NCBI GenBank assembly: GCA_044226045.1
Contig: JBGAHR010000002.1
Span: forward strand, 112,693-176,692
Reading direction: 5' to 3'
DNA from: Endoryza sp044226045
GTDB taxonomy: Bacteria; Bacteroidota; Bacteroidia; Chitinophagales; Chitinophagaceae
Length of the DNA stretch: 64,000 nt
Shown here piece after piece: positions 45,675 to 55,154 of the stretch (positions are counted from its first letter, which is position 1; each line of letters opens with the position of its first letter). Made by a program: the position numbers and the translations under genes. The notes below the pieces were generated by a model. The model saw only the letters and a program-made list of their open reading frames with translations. It did not search any database and was not told the origin of the DNA.

Positions 45675-46226
45675 ATGGCGGTAACCACCCAAGATACCGA
45701 GTTACTGATGCAGTTCCGGGATCCGGCTACCAAGGAGAAAGCTTATACCTCTATCATCAGGAAATACCAGGAACGTTTGTACTGGCATATCCGTCGAATG
45801 GTCGTTGATCACGACGATGCCAATGACGTATTACAAAACGTCTTCATCCGTGTATGGAATGGCCTGGAAAACTTCAGAGAAGATTCCCAACTTTATACCT
45901 GGCTTTACAGAATTGCCACCAATGAATGCCTGACCTTTATGGAACAGGCTAAAAAGCGTTCCGCCGTGTCGCTTTCCGATGTGGAAAGCGGGCTGGAAAA
46001 CAAGGTAAAGGCCGATAAACACTTCGATGCCAACAAGTTAGAATGGAAGTTACAGTTGGCGATCCAACAACTTCCTGAAAAGCAAAGAGTTGTATTTACC
46101 CTACGGTATTACGATGAAATGCCCTATGAAGAAATGAGCCGTGTGCTGGATACATCCGAAGGGGCTTTGAAAGCGAGCTATCATCATGCCGTAAAAAAAA
46201 TCGAGGATTATATACTGAATCATTAA
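45675..46226 (+). CDS. ECF-type RNA polymerase sigma factor
   Basis: 183 residues. Region 2 is complete (YQERLYWHIRRMVVDHDDAN, then DVLQNVFIRVWNGLENFRED and WLYRIATNECLTFM) and region 4 has the helix-turn-helix YDEMPYEEMSRVLDTSEGAL. No regions 1 or 3, as expected for an ECF sigma. The next gene, 32 bases downstream, encodes a single-span membrane protein that is a good candidate for its anti-sigma factor. Confidence 0.94.
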   Translation: MAVTTQDTELLMQFRDPATKEKAYTSIIRKYQERLYWHIRRMVVDHDDANDVLQNVFIRVWNGLENFREDSQLYTWLYRIATNECLTFMEQAKKRSAVSLSDVESGLENKVKADKHFDANKLEWKLQLAIQQLPEKQRVVFTLRYYDEMPYEEMSRVLDTSEGALKASYHHAVKKIEDYILNH

Positions 46227-46258
46227 ACTTTGAGCCAATTTTTTGATCCCAATAAGGT

Positions 46259-47119
46259 ATGAACAACAGGATAAACATAGAAAATGAGTGGAAGGCGCTG
46301 GTCCCGGGTTTAGAGCCGGTCAGCACTGTTGTACCATATGCGGTTCCCCAGGGATATTTTGAGTCATTTCCGGAATCCATGCTGGTGCTGGTAAAAGCCG
46401 ATCCGGCAGTTTCTTTTGAAAAGGCAGAACAGCCCAACCCATACCAGATTCCTGCAGGATACTTTGAGGATTTTGCCGGCAAAATGCTGGCGAAAGTCAA
46501 AGCTCTGGAGAATGGTTCTGTTGGTGAAGAAATGGAAGCATTGTCTCCTTTGCTGAGCGGCCTGGGAAAAAAGACACCTTATAGCGTACCCGATGGCTAT
46601 TTTAATGAACTGCCCGCTAACCTGACTGATGGTGCCCGCGCCATTGAAATAGTGAATGAAGAACTGGAGAACCTGTCGCCAATGATGAATCATCTCCGGA
46701 CAGTTCAACCTTATGAGGTGCCGACGGGATACTTTGAGGATTTCGATCAGCAGATGCTGAGGAAAGTAGCACAGCCTAAAGGAGGAAAGTTGATTTCCAT
46801 GGGTGGTGCGAGAAAGTGGATTCGATATGCTGCCGCTGCAGCCGTGGCCGGTCTGGTGTTTATTGGAGCAATGAAAATATTCAATCAAGGTCCGGCCAAC
46901 GTAACTGGCCCCGAACTGGCCAAAATATCCGATACTGAAATTATCCAATACCTCGATCAGCAGACCAGTGATCCGGTAGCAGTTACCAACGAGAGCACCG
47001 GTAACGAGGTTACCTTTACCTCTGCCGATATGAAAGACATGCTGGCTGATGTATCTGATGAAGAGTTGCAGAAGTATGTAGACCAGCAGGTAACCGGAGA
47101 GTCAACTATTACAAACTAA
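46259..47119 (+). CDS. Putative anti-sigma membrane protein with four PYxVPxGYF repeats
   Basis: 286 residues. The motif PYxVPxGYFE appears four times, at residues 26-37, 61-72, 107-118 and 151-162; the third and fourth are preceded by EALSPLLSGL / ENLSPMMNHL, so the repeat unit is about 45 residues. A membrane helix lies at about 188-207 (YAAAAAVAGLVFIGAMKIF). After it come two copies of a ...SDxEIxxYxDQQ motif. The repeats would be cytoplasmic, where they could bind the sigma factor encoded just upstream. No zinc motif is seen. The assignment rests on gene order and topology. Confidence 0.65.
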   Translation: MNNRINIENEWKALVPGLEPVSTVVPYAVPQGYFESFPESMLVLVKADPAVSFEKAEQPNPYQIPAGYFEDFAGKMLAKVKALENGSVGEEMEALSPLLSGLGKKTPYSVPDGYFNELPANLTDGARAIEIVNEELENLSPMMNHLRTVQPYEVPTGYFEDFDQQMLRKVAQPKGGKLISMGGARKWIRYAAAAAVAGLVFIGAMKIFNQGPANVTGPELAKISDTEIIQYLDQQTSDPVAVTNESTGNEVTFTSADMKDMLADVSDEELQKYVDQQVTGESTITN

Positions 47120-47134
47120 TCACCCGATAATGTC

Positions 47135-47539
47135 ATGAAAAAGTTTTTACTCATATTCTGTTTGTTCCTGGGAGTGGGAATGGTGAGTTATTCGCAGGAT
47201 AATGATGGAGGCGGACGTATCCAGGCCTTGAAGATTGCTTTTCTTACCAAAAAGCTCAATTTAAGTCCGGAAGAAGCCCAAAGGTTCTGGCCTATCTACA
47301 ACAAGTATGAAGACGAGATCCGCAAAGCCAAACTGGATAACAGAACAGACGAATTGAAAAGAGAAGAAAAGATCCTGGATGTCAGAAAGAAATTCAATGG
47401 TGAATTCCTGAAAGCATTGTCCAGTGAAAAAGTCAATTCTTTCTTTAAGATAGAAAAGGAGTTTAATAATTACCTGCAGAAAGAGATCATGGAAAGAAGG
47501 CAGCAGCGAATTGAACGCAATCGTCTTCGTCAGCAATAA
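47135..47539 (+). CDS. Periplasmic Spy/CpxP-like protein
   Basis: 134 residues. The signal peptide ends at VSYSQ. The mature part is helical and highly charged, with KKLNLSPEEAQRFWPIYNKY, an LTxxQ-like motif of the Spy/CpxP/CnrX superfamily, and a basic tail (RRQQRIERNRLRQQ). It follows the putative anti-sigma gene by 15 bases. In CnrX-type systems a periplasmic protein of this fold controls an anti-sigma factor, so these three genes may form an envelope-stress circuit (inference). Confidence 0.7.
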   Translation: MKKFLLIFCLFLGVGMVSYSQDNDGGGRIQALKIAFLTKKLNLSPEEAQRFWPIYNKYEDEIRKAKLDNRTDELKREEKILDVRKKFNGEFLKALSSEKVNSFFKIEKEFNNYLQKEIMERRQQRIERNRLRQQ

Positions 47540-47621
47540 CCATCGCCCCGAGATGCGCTGCCAGTTCAGACAATTACTACCAACCTGATTTCAAAATAGG
47601 TGTTTTTCATAGGTTAGCAAC

Positions 47622-47652
47622 GGCCGGCTCTGTTAAGAGCGGGCCTTTTTTT
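47622..47652 (+). terminator. Terminator of the sigma-factor operon
   Basis: GGCCGGCTCT at 47622-47631 pairs with AGAGCGGGCC at 47636-47645 (one mismatch), followed by seven T. About 85 bases after the stop codon at 47539. Confidence 0.88.
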
Positions 47653-47655
47653 AAT

Positions 47656-47692
47656 CTCGAATTATGCGAATTAGGCGAATTGCGGTTGTCTG
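47656..47692. repeat. 9-nt GCGAATTAK words
   Basis: Three 9-mers (CGAATTATG, CGAATTAGG, CGAATTGCG) directly after a terminator, the same family as at 613-688. Confidence 0.7.
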
Positions 47693-47704
47693 TTCCGATT
47701 AGGC

Positions 47705-47712
47705 TAAATTTG
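47705..47712 (+). promoter_or_regulatory. -7 element before the MBL hydrolase
   Basis: TAAATTTG followed by C is an exact TAnnTTTG match, 34 bases before the ATG at 47746. Confidence 0.6.
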
Positions 47713-47745
47713 CAAATCGTTAAATCTGGCAAGAAATAAATTGGC

Positions 47746-48486
47746 ATGAAGATCATTCCACTCTCAGAAGGATCATTTACGATAGATAAGTCAAAACTTT
47801 TTGTACCATTTGATCTGGACAAAGATGATTTACAGAAAAGATCCAATGGTAGTCTCCTGGTTGAGGTGCAACCATTTGTCCTGATCACTTCTGAAGACAT
47901 CATTTTAATCGATACTGGACTAGGATTTGAAAAAAATGGAACTATGCAAATTCATCAGAATCTGATGGACAATGGCATAAATCCATCAGAAGTAACCAAA
48001 GTCCTCCTTTCTCATTTGCATAAAGATCATGCTGGCGGAATTGCAAAAGGACCGAATGGCGAAGAACAGAAACTGGCATTTCCAACTGCAAAGTATTATG
48101 TTCAACGAAAAGAATTTGAGTTTGCTTTTCAAAAAGGCTTCCCCTCCTATATAACAGATGAACTGACGATTTTGCAAAACAATCCACAGGTAGAATGGCT
48201 TGATGGTAATGGAGTCATAAATGGCTATATTAAGTATGAAATCACAGGCGCCCACAGCCCATTTCACCAGGTATTCTGGGTGATAGATGGCGGAACCACG
48301 GCCTTTTTCGGAGGCGATGATGCACCTCAGCTACAACAAATGAAGAGTAAATTTATAGCCAAGTACGATTATGACGGGAAAAAGTGCATGGAACTAAGGC
48401 AGCAATGGTGGCAGGAAGGCCGGGAGAAAGGTTGGACTTTTATGTTCTATCATGATGTAAAGACTCCTATTTACTCGGATCTGTAA
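47746..48486 (+). CDS. MBL-fold metallo-hydrolase
   Basis: 246 residues. The zinc-binding motif HLHKDHAGG is intact, followed by the third-ligand histidine in GAHSPFHQVFWV, the bridging Asp in FFGGDDAPQ and a C-terminal YHDVKTP. The fold is that of lactonase-like MBL enzymes; the substrate is unknown. Its end overlaps the convergent GxxExxY gene by 20 bases. It has its own promoter and no operon partner. Confidence 0.88.
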   Translation: MKIIPLSEGSFTIDKSKLFVPFDLDKDDLQKRSNGSLLVEVQPFVLITSEDIILIDTGLGFEKNGTMQIHQNLMDNGINPSEVTKVLLSHLHKDHAGGIAKGPNGEEQKLAFPTAKYYVQRKEFEFAFQKGFPSYITDELTILQNNPQVEWLDGNGVINGYIKYEITGAHSPFHQVFWVIDGGTTAFFGGDDAPQLQQMKSKFIAKYDYDGKKCMELRQQWWQEGREKGWTFMFYHDVKTPIYSDL

Positions 48487-48865
48487 GATTGCTCCCCAGG
48501 AGAATCCGCTTAAATTCAAAGCTCTTTGCGCCGAAATTGACGACCATTCCGAGCGGGCAACCGGACACTTTCAAATAATTATGTGTTTGAGAGATATTTT
48601 GATAAAAGATCTTAAAGGAGGATTTCACTTCCAGAACAATACAACCGAAGAGTAAAAAATCAACTGTAAATCTTCTTGTAACCCCAATGTTGTCATACGA
48701 AAACGAGATCCTTTTCTCGCGTTCAAATGGGATAGAATGCTTTCTTAACTCAACCTCAATCGCATCCTTGTATATAATTTCTTTAAACCCACAGCCCAAC
48801 TCTCGGTGTATCTTCATACAGATTCCCACAATCTTGTAGCTTTCTTCTTTAAATAGGATATCCAT
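48467..48865 (-). CDS. GxxExxY family protein
   Basis: 132 residues. The family motif is present as GFKEIIYKDA, with RKHSIPFEREKRISFSYDNI and DFLLFGCIVLEVKSS, which look like a nuclease-type (PD-(D/E)xK-like) core. Function is not established for this family; proteins like it are scattered singly in Bacteroidota and other genomes. It converges with, and overlaps, the MBL hydrolase gene. Confidence 0.88.
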   Translation of the reverse strand: MDILFKEESYKIVGICMKIHRELGCGFKEIIYKDAIEVELRKHSIPFEREKRISFSYDNIGVTRRFTVDFLLFGCIVLEVKSSFKIFYQNISQTHNYLKVSGCPLGMVVNFGAKSFEFKRILLGSNLTDPSK

Positions 48866-48933
48866 ATAGCCAAGCTAATGACAATGGCTTAAGTGGAAAA
48901 AGTGTTTTAACAATCAAGAACTGTTTATTTTCT

Positions 48934-48961
48934 TAATTCGCATAATTCGTATAATTCGTGT
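48934..48961. repeat. 9-nt TAATTCGYR words after rodA
   Basis: Three 9-mers (TTAATTCGC, ATAATTCGT, ATAATTCGTG) end 7 bases before the rodA stop codon. Same family as at 613 and 29291. Confidence 0.75.
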
Positions 48962-48967
48962 CAACCC

Positions 48968-50305
48968 CTAACGTAAAACCATCTGCCTGTCCGCATCCAG
49001 TCTTATCATAATAAACAACATAATGGTGAAAGTAAGAAGGGAGGTTCCGCCATAACTGATAAAGGGAAGGGGAATGCCGATGACGGGAGCGAGACCGATG
49101 GTCATACAGATATTGATGGCGATGTGAAAGAAGAGGACCGATGCAACGCCGTATGCATAACATCGGCTGAATACACTTCGCTGGCGCTCGGCAACAGACA
49201 CAATCCGCCATAACAGGAAGAAATAGATAGACAGGAACGCAATACTGCCTATGAATCCAAAACCCTCACCAATGGTACAGAAAATAAAATCCGTTCGCTG
49301 CTCGGGTACAAAATCAAACCTCGTTTGAGTACCCTTCAGAAATCCTACTCCGGCAAAACCGCCACTGCCTATGGCAATCTTACTCTGACGAACATTGTAA
49401 TTATCCTGTTTCTTTTTGGGCTTTTCTGTTTCCTGGCTTACCACCGTATTGGAAGCAGCATAAGGGTTTTCCCGACCAATCAGGTCAAACACCCTTTCCA
49501 CCTGGTGCTTGGCAAGCACTTTGGTAAACAGGAAGGGAACGAAAAATACAGATATCAATACCGAAGCGCCCCAAATCATCACCACAAAAAACAATAACCC
49601 GCGTCGGCGTTTCAATTGACGACGCATCAGGTAGATAGCGAGCAGGGCGATCGCAGTGAGGGTAATAAACAACACCATCGGTTTCAGCAACAGCGTTAAC
49701 ACCACCAGCACCGCCAGGGAAAACCCGATGATCAGGTAAGAAGCCGGCAAACCCTCGCGAAACATAACCAGGAAGAAAGAAAAATATACCAGGGCCAAAC
49801 CAGTCTCACTCTGCGCAATACTGATGACCGCCGGCACCAGGGTAATAGCAGCCGCAATCAATTGCGATCTTGTCTGGGCAAAATCGGTTTCCACTCTCGA
49901 CAGGTATTTTGCCAAAGCCAGGTTTACAAACAGCTTGCAGATGTCTGCGGGCTGTACCTGCACGCTGCCAAATCGAATGATCGAATTGGTTCCTTTTACC
50001 TGTGTGTGAAACGGAAATACGAGCAATAGCATCAATATGCCGATGACATACCAGATATTGGCGGTGGCAGTGAAAAATTTACTGTCGGTCAGCAGGATAA
50101 ACAATCCCAGCACCAGCGAAATCACAAACCAGTAAAACTGACGGGAATAATCAGTCTTGAAATTGAGAAACGATTGAATAATGGGATCATTCTCGCGGTA
50201 AGTAGCCATGAAGATGCTGAGAATGCCGATGGTCACCAATCCAAAATACAACCAGATGATTATCCAGTCCACTCCTTTAGATATTGCCGGTCCGCGCTGG
50301 TTCAT
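48968..50305 (-). CDS. rodA: Rod-shape SEDS glycosyltransferase RodA
   Basis: 445 residues with about ten membrane helices. SEDS signatures are present: GTNSIIRFGSVQVQPADICK, the loop with the catalytic Asp region, and IGIPLPFISYGGTSLL near the end. It polymerises lipid II during side-wall elongation together with PBP2. Its start overlaps the PBP2 stop codon by 4 bases (ATGA), so translation is coupled. A short insertion (SQETEKPKKKQDNYNVRQSK) enlarges one loop. Confidence 0.96.
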   Translation of the reverse strand: MNQRGPAISKGVDWIIIWLYFGLVTIGILSIFMATYRENDPIIQSFLNFKTDYSRQFYWFVISLVLGLFILLTDSKFFTATANIWYVIGILMLLLVFPFHTQVKGTNSIIRFGSVQVQPADICKLFVNLALAKYLSRVETDFAQTRSQLIAAAITLVPAVISIAQSETGLALVYFSFFLVMFREGLPASYLIIGFSLAVLVVLTLLLKPMVLFITLTAIALLAIYLMRRQLKRRRGLLFFVVMIWGASVLISVFFVPFLFTKVLAKHQVERVFDLIGRENPYAASNTVVSQETEKPKKKQDNYNVRQSKIAIGSGGFAGVGFLKGTQTRFDFVPEQRTDFIFCTIGEGFGFIGSIAFLSIYFFLLWRIVSVAERQRSVFSRCYAYGVASVLFFHIAINICMTIGLAPVIGIPLPFISYGGTSLLTFTIMLFIMIRLDADRQMVLR

Positions 50306-52398
50306 CGTTTGGCTGTTTCTTTAGTGGGGTGAACAAATTGCTTTTTCGGATCAGGTGCCAACAGGCCGATATTTGCTTTCAGGTCCGTGGCTGGCTTGGG
50401 CTTTCGGCTGGGTGGTGGCACATAGGGTGTTCCGGCCTTCAGGTATTTTCTAATATAGCTGCTGTCTTTGGTCAGTTCAAACCATTGACGGGCGCGGGTT
50501 GAATCCGTTTTGTATTGAAGACGCGGAAGGTACCCCGGCATCAGGTTGGTGTTATAGATCTCTTCCACTTTTGCCACCCGCTCGGGCCGAAGCGTATCGT
50601 TCAGGTATTTCTCCACGATCAATGAAGCGATGGGACCTGCTGAAGCCGCACCGAATCCCCCGTTCTGGATAACTACCGCCACTGCAATTTTCGGATTCTC
50701 TCTTGGGGCAAAGCAAACAAACATGGAGTTATCCTTCAACTGTATCACTCTCCCATCGAGTACCATTTTATTTTCTGCCGTGCCCGTTTTTGCGCACATT
50801 TCGATCCCCGGAATCTTCATCGCTTTGGCCGTACCGATATCAACCACATCCTGCATTCCACTGATCACCGTTTCGTAATCATCGTCCGAGATGTGTGTCA
50901 GCACTTCATGCTTTTGCCGATATTTTTTCAATAAGGTATCGGAGGCGGTTTCGCCGTCGAAACTCTTTACGAAATGGGGCAGATAGTAATAGCCTTTGTT
51001 GGCAACGATACAAATGGAATTAGCAATCTGTAAGGGTGTGGCCGTCATTTTATCCTGACCGATCCCGAGTGTTACCATGGTACAGGAATTCCAGGAGCCC
51101 CGATATTCTTTATCATATTGAGCGGTATCAGGAATATTTCCTCCGTCTTCACTGGGCAGATCTACCCCAAGACGGTGACCAAGGCCAAAGGCAGTTAAAT
51201 ATTCTTTCCATTTGGTGAGCCCCACGCGGGGGTTATGATATTGAGGATTATCGATTGTCTTTCTGAGAATATCCGAGAAGAAAGAGTTACAGGACCAGGC
51301 AATGGCGAGACGAAGATTGGCGGCATGACCTGCAAATTTCTCCGTACACCGGACCGGCCGGCTGCAAGCAAGGTAGGCGCCGGCACAACCAATACCGCTG
51401 TGTTGATTAATAAGTCCTTCATCGAGCGCAATGAGCGCACCCAGTGGTTTATAGGTAGACCCCGGAGGATATTGCCCTTTGATAGCGCGGTTAAACAAAG
51501 GAGCAGCGACATCCAGCGACATTCGACTAAAGTTCTTTTGTTTGTCCGGACCGGTCAGGTCATTGGGGTTATAGGTTGGACCGGAAGCCATGGCCAGGAT
51601 ACCACCTGTTTTAGGTTCAATGGCTACTACTGCGCCCACTTTATTGTTTAGCAGCTTTTCTGCCAGTTGTTGTAGTTCTATATCAATATAGGTACGGAGG
51701 TTTTTTCCCGCAATTGCCGGTGTATCATAAGCGCCGTTTTCAAAACTGCCTACCAGCCGGTTCTTGTTGTCCTTGATCATATACTGAACCCCGCGCTGAC
51801 CCATCAGCACAGACTCATAGGAAGCCTCCAGTCCGCTTCTTCCCACATAGTCGCCCATCCGGTAAAAATTATTGGACCGCTTGATAATCCCTGAGTCGGC
51901 CTCGCCGATATAACCCATGATCTGGGCCGCCGCATTAAATGGATATACTCTCACTGGTCTTTCTACCAGGGCAAAGCCGGGAAAGCGCCAGATATTCTCA
52001 TCCAGTCTTGCATGAAGGGCCGGCGGCAGCAGATCTTCGAATATTGAAGGGCGAAAAGGTCCATTTTTGGCGCGGGCGTCCAGCATTCTTTTCCTGAACT
52101 CCGCTGTGTCAATTTCAAGCAATTCACACAAGCCCTGCGTATCCACCTTTTTAGCTTCATTGGGGGTTACCACCAGGTCGAACATGATCGTGTTGTTCAG
52201 GATCGCTTTGCCATTTCGATCGAAGATGATTCCCCGGTCGGGATATTTCACTTTCGCGAACTGCGCGTTATTGATCGCCAGCTGCCGGTACTTGCCCGAT
52301 AGTATTTGCAGGTTGAATAACTGAAGGATGATAATAAGAAAAACAACGCCGAAGATCAGACGTATAACGAAGCTGCGTGATTGATTGAATAATGCCAT
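50302..52398 (-). CDS. mrdA: Penicillin-binding protein 2 (elongation transpeptidase)
   Basis: 698 residues. One N-terminal membrane helix, pedestal domain (GIIFDRNGKAIL, PYNAAAQIMGYIGE-like region) and transpeptidase domain with the active-site Ser in YPPGSTYKPLGAL, the SxN motif in WSCNSFF and the KTG motif in CAKTGTAEN. It crosslinks peptidoglycan in the elongasome. The C-terminal proline-rich tail (TPYVPPPSRKPKPATDLKAN) is longer than in E. coli. Confidence 0.96.
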   Translation of the reverse strand: MALFNQSRSFVIRLIFGVVFLIIILQLFNLQILSGKYRQLAINNAQFAKVKYPDRGIIFDRNGKAILNNTIMFDLVVTPNEAKKVDTQGLCELLEIDTAEFRKRMLDARAKNGPFRPSIFEDLLPPALHARLDENIWRFPGFALVERPVRVYPFNAAAQIMGYIGEADSGIIKRSNNFYRMGDYVGRSGLEASYESVLMGQRGVQYMIKDNKNRLVGSFENGAYDTPAIAGKNLRTYIDIELQQLAEKLLNNKVGAVVAIEPKTGGILAMASGPTYNPNDLTGPDKQKNFSRMSLDVAAPLFNRAIKGQYPPGSTYKPLGALIALDEGLINQHSGIGCAGAYLACSRPVRCTEKFAGHAANLRLAIAWSCNSFFSDILRKTIDNPQYHNPRVGLTKWKEYLTAFGLGHRLGVDLPSEDGGNIPDTAQYDKEYRGSWNSCTMVTLGIGQDKMTATPLQIANSICIVANKGYYYLPHFVKSFDGETASDTLLKKYRQKHEVLTHISDDDYETVISGMQDVVDIGTAKAMKIPGIEMCAKTGTAENKMVLDGRVIQLKDNSMFVCFAPRENPKIAVAVVIQNGGFGAASAGPIASLIVEKYLNDTLRPERVAKVEEIYNTNLMPGYLPRLQYKTDSTRARQWFELTKDSSYIRKYLKAGTPYVPPPSRKPKPATDLKANIGLLAPDPKKQFVHPTKETAKR

Positions 52399-52488
52399 AC
52401 TGCTGGGTGATCAACTGCGGTGAAACCGCGAAACACTACAAATTACAAAGACAGAAATTTAAAATCAACTCCACTTATCTATAATTCA

Positions 52489-53022
52489 TCAAACCGTATT
52501 GGTCCGGAACTTTTGTTTTCTATAAAACAGGATTTCGGTCAGGAAAATCAGCAACAGGCTGATGCCGGTTGTTCCCAGTACTTTTCCGATAAAGAACCAG
52601 AAATTCCCGAATTGCAGCCACTCGAGCAATACGAGGTAGGTATGATGCAGCAAAGTAAGTATGATTACATAAGTCGCATAAGGCGCAAAACCCATACTGG
52701 TAATGGAGGGCGACTTGTAATTCTGGTCCTGACCCTCCTGTGAAATCAGGATGCTGATCAGGAACGGACGAACATAGGCGATCAGGCAGCAGGCGGCTGC
52801 ATGCAGCCCCGGCGTATGTGTAAAGTAATCCAGCGAAAGTCCGAACAGAAAGCCGATCAGGGTCAGCCATCCGCGGGGCGTATTGAATGGCAGCCACAAT
52901 ATATAAAGGAAGTACAGGTAGGGAACGATAAACTGGTGCAGCGGCTGGACGCGGAAAAGCACAAATACCTGTACCAGCAGGAACAGGGCGAACAGTAGAA
53001 TATTTTTTACAAAATTGCTCAT
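52489..53022 (-). CDS. mreD: Rod-shape-determining protein MreD
   Basis: 177 residues, five to six membrane helices. It has PLHQFIVPYLYFLYILWLPF near the start and a C-terminal LLLIFLTEILFYRKQKF. Overlaps the mreC stop by 4 bases. Sequence conservation of MreD is low, so the call rests on topology and position between mreC and mrdA. Confidence 0.9.
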   Translation of the reverse strand: MSNFVKNILLFALFLLVQVFVLFRVQPLHQFIVPYLYFLYILWLPFNTPRGWLTLIGFLFGLSLDYFTHTPGLHAAACCLIAYVRPFLISILISQEGQDQNYKSPSITSMGFAPYATYVIILTLLHHTYLVLLEWLQFGNFWFFIGKVLGTTGISLLLIFLTEILFYRKQKFRTNTV

Positions 53023-53882
53023 TGTACTTTTTTCCTGGTCGAATCCGACAATGCTTTTCGTTCTTCTTTCTGCAGATCCTTGATGAGCGTTACATATTGC
53101 AGGTTGAAGAAATTGGTGGATGTTTTGATCTTCAGCGTATACGAAGTCTTGTCTTTCTCCTCCGTGATATCCGCCACGGTCCCGATCATGATATTGGGCG
53201 GGAAAGTTCCTTCGAAATTATCGAGGCTGCTGGTTACCACCGTATCCCCTTTCGCTACAGTGGCGGACCGGGGAACTCTTTCCATGGTAACGTAATTTGG
53301 ATCTTCACCATCCCAGCGGACTGTTCCGATCTCTCCTCCTTTTTTAAGCATGGAGCTGACGCGCTGGTATTTATGAAGCAGACTCATGATATCTGCGAAA
53401 TTGGCGCTCACATTGATCACTTTTCCAACCACCCCCTGCGGACCAATAACAGCCATACCGGGTTCAACCCCCTGGTTTCGCCCCCGATGAACCATGATCA
53501 CATTCACCTGTGAGTAAACACTATTGCCTACCACTTTGGCAGGCAGGTATTCGAAACGACGGGTAAGTAAGGTAGAATCTTTTCGCAGGGTATCAGTACC
53601 GTGCCGGAGAGTCGTATCGGCCGACTCGAAATTGCTTGCCAGCTGCCGACGCAGTTCGGCATTTTCTTTTGCCAGTGCGTCGTTCGTCTTTCGGAGACTG
53701 AAATACTGGTCTACTGAATTGTATCGGGCATTGAATCTGCCGGTGATCTCGCTGGCTGTTCCCATGAAAACGGCTTCATGAAACTTGTTATAACGCACAA
53801 GGAATAAGATGGCTACTACCTGTAGCACAACAAAAAACAGGAAGTTGAAATATCGCCGGATGAATAAGAAGATATTACGCAC
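53019..53882 (-). CDS. mreC: Rod-shape-determining protein MreC
   Basis: 287 residues from a GTG at 53882. N-terminal membrane helix (FNFLFFVVLQVVAILFLV), a coiled coil (KTNDALAKENAELRRQLASN) and the double beta-barrel domain with GAVxG-type turns (MAVIGPQGVVGKVINVSANF, then GDTVVTSSLDNFEGTFP). It is the periplasmic scaffold of the elongasome, between MreB and MreD in the usual order. Confidence 0.95.
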   Translation of the reverse strand: MRNIFLFIRRYFNFLFFVVLQVVAILFLVRYNKFHEAVFMGTASEITGRFNARYNSVDQYFSLRKTNDALAKENAELRRQLASNFESADTTLRHGTDTLRKDSTLLTRRFEYLPAKVVGNSVYSQVNVIMVHRGRNQGVEPGMAVIGPQGVVGKVINVSANFADIMSLLHKYQRVSSMLKKGGEIGTVRWDGEDPNYVTMERVPRSATVAKGDTVVTSSLDNFEGTFPPNIMIGTVADITEEKDKTSYTLKIKTSTNFFNLQYVTLIKDLQKEERKALSDSTRKKVQ

Positions 53883-53945
53883 TAGGCAAATTTATTAACC
53901 CTTCGCGGCGGCCGCTTTTAAAAGATTGAGAATTAACAATACCGG

Positions 53946-54971
53946 TTAACGCATTACAAAAGGAAAACGATTGTAATTCTTGAGAGCGATTCCTGTACCA
54001 CGTACCACGCTCTTCAGCGGGTCGTCGGCCACGTGAACGGGAAGTTTGATCTTCTGGCTCAGTCGCTTATCGAGACCTCTCAAAAGGGCGCCACCGCCGG
54101 TAAGATAAAGACCTCTGCGGTAAATATCCGCTGCCAGCTCGGGAGGCGTTTGCTCCAGGGCCTTGAGGATCGCTTCTTCAATTTTGAAAATACTCTTATC
54201 GAGAGCTTCTGCGATCTCCTGGTAGGAGACCATGATCTGCTTGGGAATACCGGTTACCAGGTCGCGGCCGTTTACAGGGATATCCTCCGGAGGTGTTTCG
54301 AGGTCTTTCATGGCTGCGCCGATGTTGATCTTGATCTGCTCGGCAGTACGCTCACCGATCAGCAGGCTATGGTAGCGGCGAAGCGCCTCCATGATGTCGG
54401 CCGTGAACTCGTCGCCCGCGATGCGGATAGACTGGTCACAAACGATCCCTGCCAGGGCGATGACGGTGATACCGGTGGTTCCGCCACCGATGTCGATGAT
54501 CATGTTTCCTACGGGTTCCTCCACATCGATACCGATACCGAGGGCCGCAGCCATGGGTTCATGGATGAGGTAAACCTCCTTAGCACCAGCCTGTTCTGCA
54601 CTGTCGCGAACCGCTCTCTTCTCCACTTCGGTGATAGAGGAAGGTATGCATATCATCATTCGCCAGCTTGGGGGGAAAAGCGGCTTTTTGGGGTAAACCA
54701 GTTTAATCAGCTCCCTGATCATCAGTTCCGCAGCATTGAAATCCGCAATCACGCCATCCTTCAGGGGGCGCACTGTCCGAATGCTTTCATGGGTCTTTTC
54801 GTGCATCATCAATGCCTTCTTGCCCACCGCCAGTACATTCTTAGGGTTGTTTCGATCTAACGCTACGATACTCGGCTCATTCACCACCACTTCTTCGTTA
54901 TGTATGATGAGGGTATTTGCAGTCCCCAGGTCAATCGCAATCTCCTGGGTAAAAAAGTTAAAAAGTCCCAT
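53946..54971 (-). CDS. mreB: Actin-like rod-shape protein MreB
   Basis: 341 residues, the normal length. ATP-binding motifs of the actin fold are intact: AIDLGTANTLI, the phosphate-2 loop IIDIGGGTTGITVIAL and the adenosine motif LYLTGGGALLRGLDK. It forms membrane-bound filaments that place the cell-wall machinery. It heads the operon mreB-mreC-mreD-mrdA-rodA. Confidence 0.98.
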   Translation of the reverse strand: MGLFNFFTQEIAIDLGTANTLIIHNEEVVVNEPSIVALDRNNPKNVLAVGKKALMMHEKTHESIRTVRPLKDGVIADFNAAELMIRELIKLVYPKKPLFPPSWRMMICIPSSITEVEKRAVRDSAEQAGAKEVYLIHEPMAAALGIGIDVEEPVGNMIIDIGGGTTGITVIALAGIVCDQSIRIAGDEFTADIMEALRRYHSLLIGERTAEQIKINIGAAMKDLETPPEDIPVNGRDLVTGIPKQIMVSYQEIAEALDKSIFKIEEAILKALEQTPPELAADIYRRGLYLTGGGALLRGLDKRLSQKIKLPVHVADDPLKSVVRGTGIALKNYNRFPFVMR

Positions 54972-55154
54972 GTTTTCGACTCAGTTTTTAAATAGGATTC
55001 TAATGCATGCAAAATTGGAGGAAATAATTCGAATAAACAAAGCCAAACAATTGCCAGTCAATGATTTTTTTAACAAGTACTCCACCTGTCAAACGCAGGC
55101 CGGATAAGGAAATTGTGAGTTTGGGAAAAGAAAATTTGAATCAGGCTTTCAAAA

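Noticed and set aside
48968..54971. Something unusual in the rod-shape operon
   Set aside because: Gene order and motifs are standard for mreBCD-mrdA-rodA. The only small point is a GTG start of mreC.
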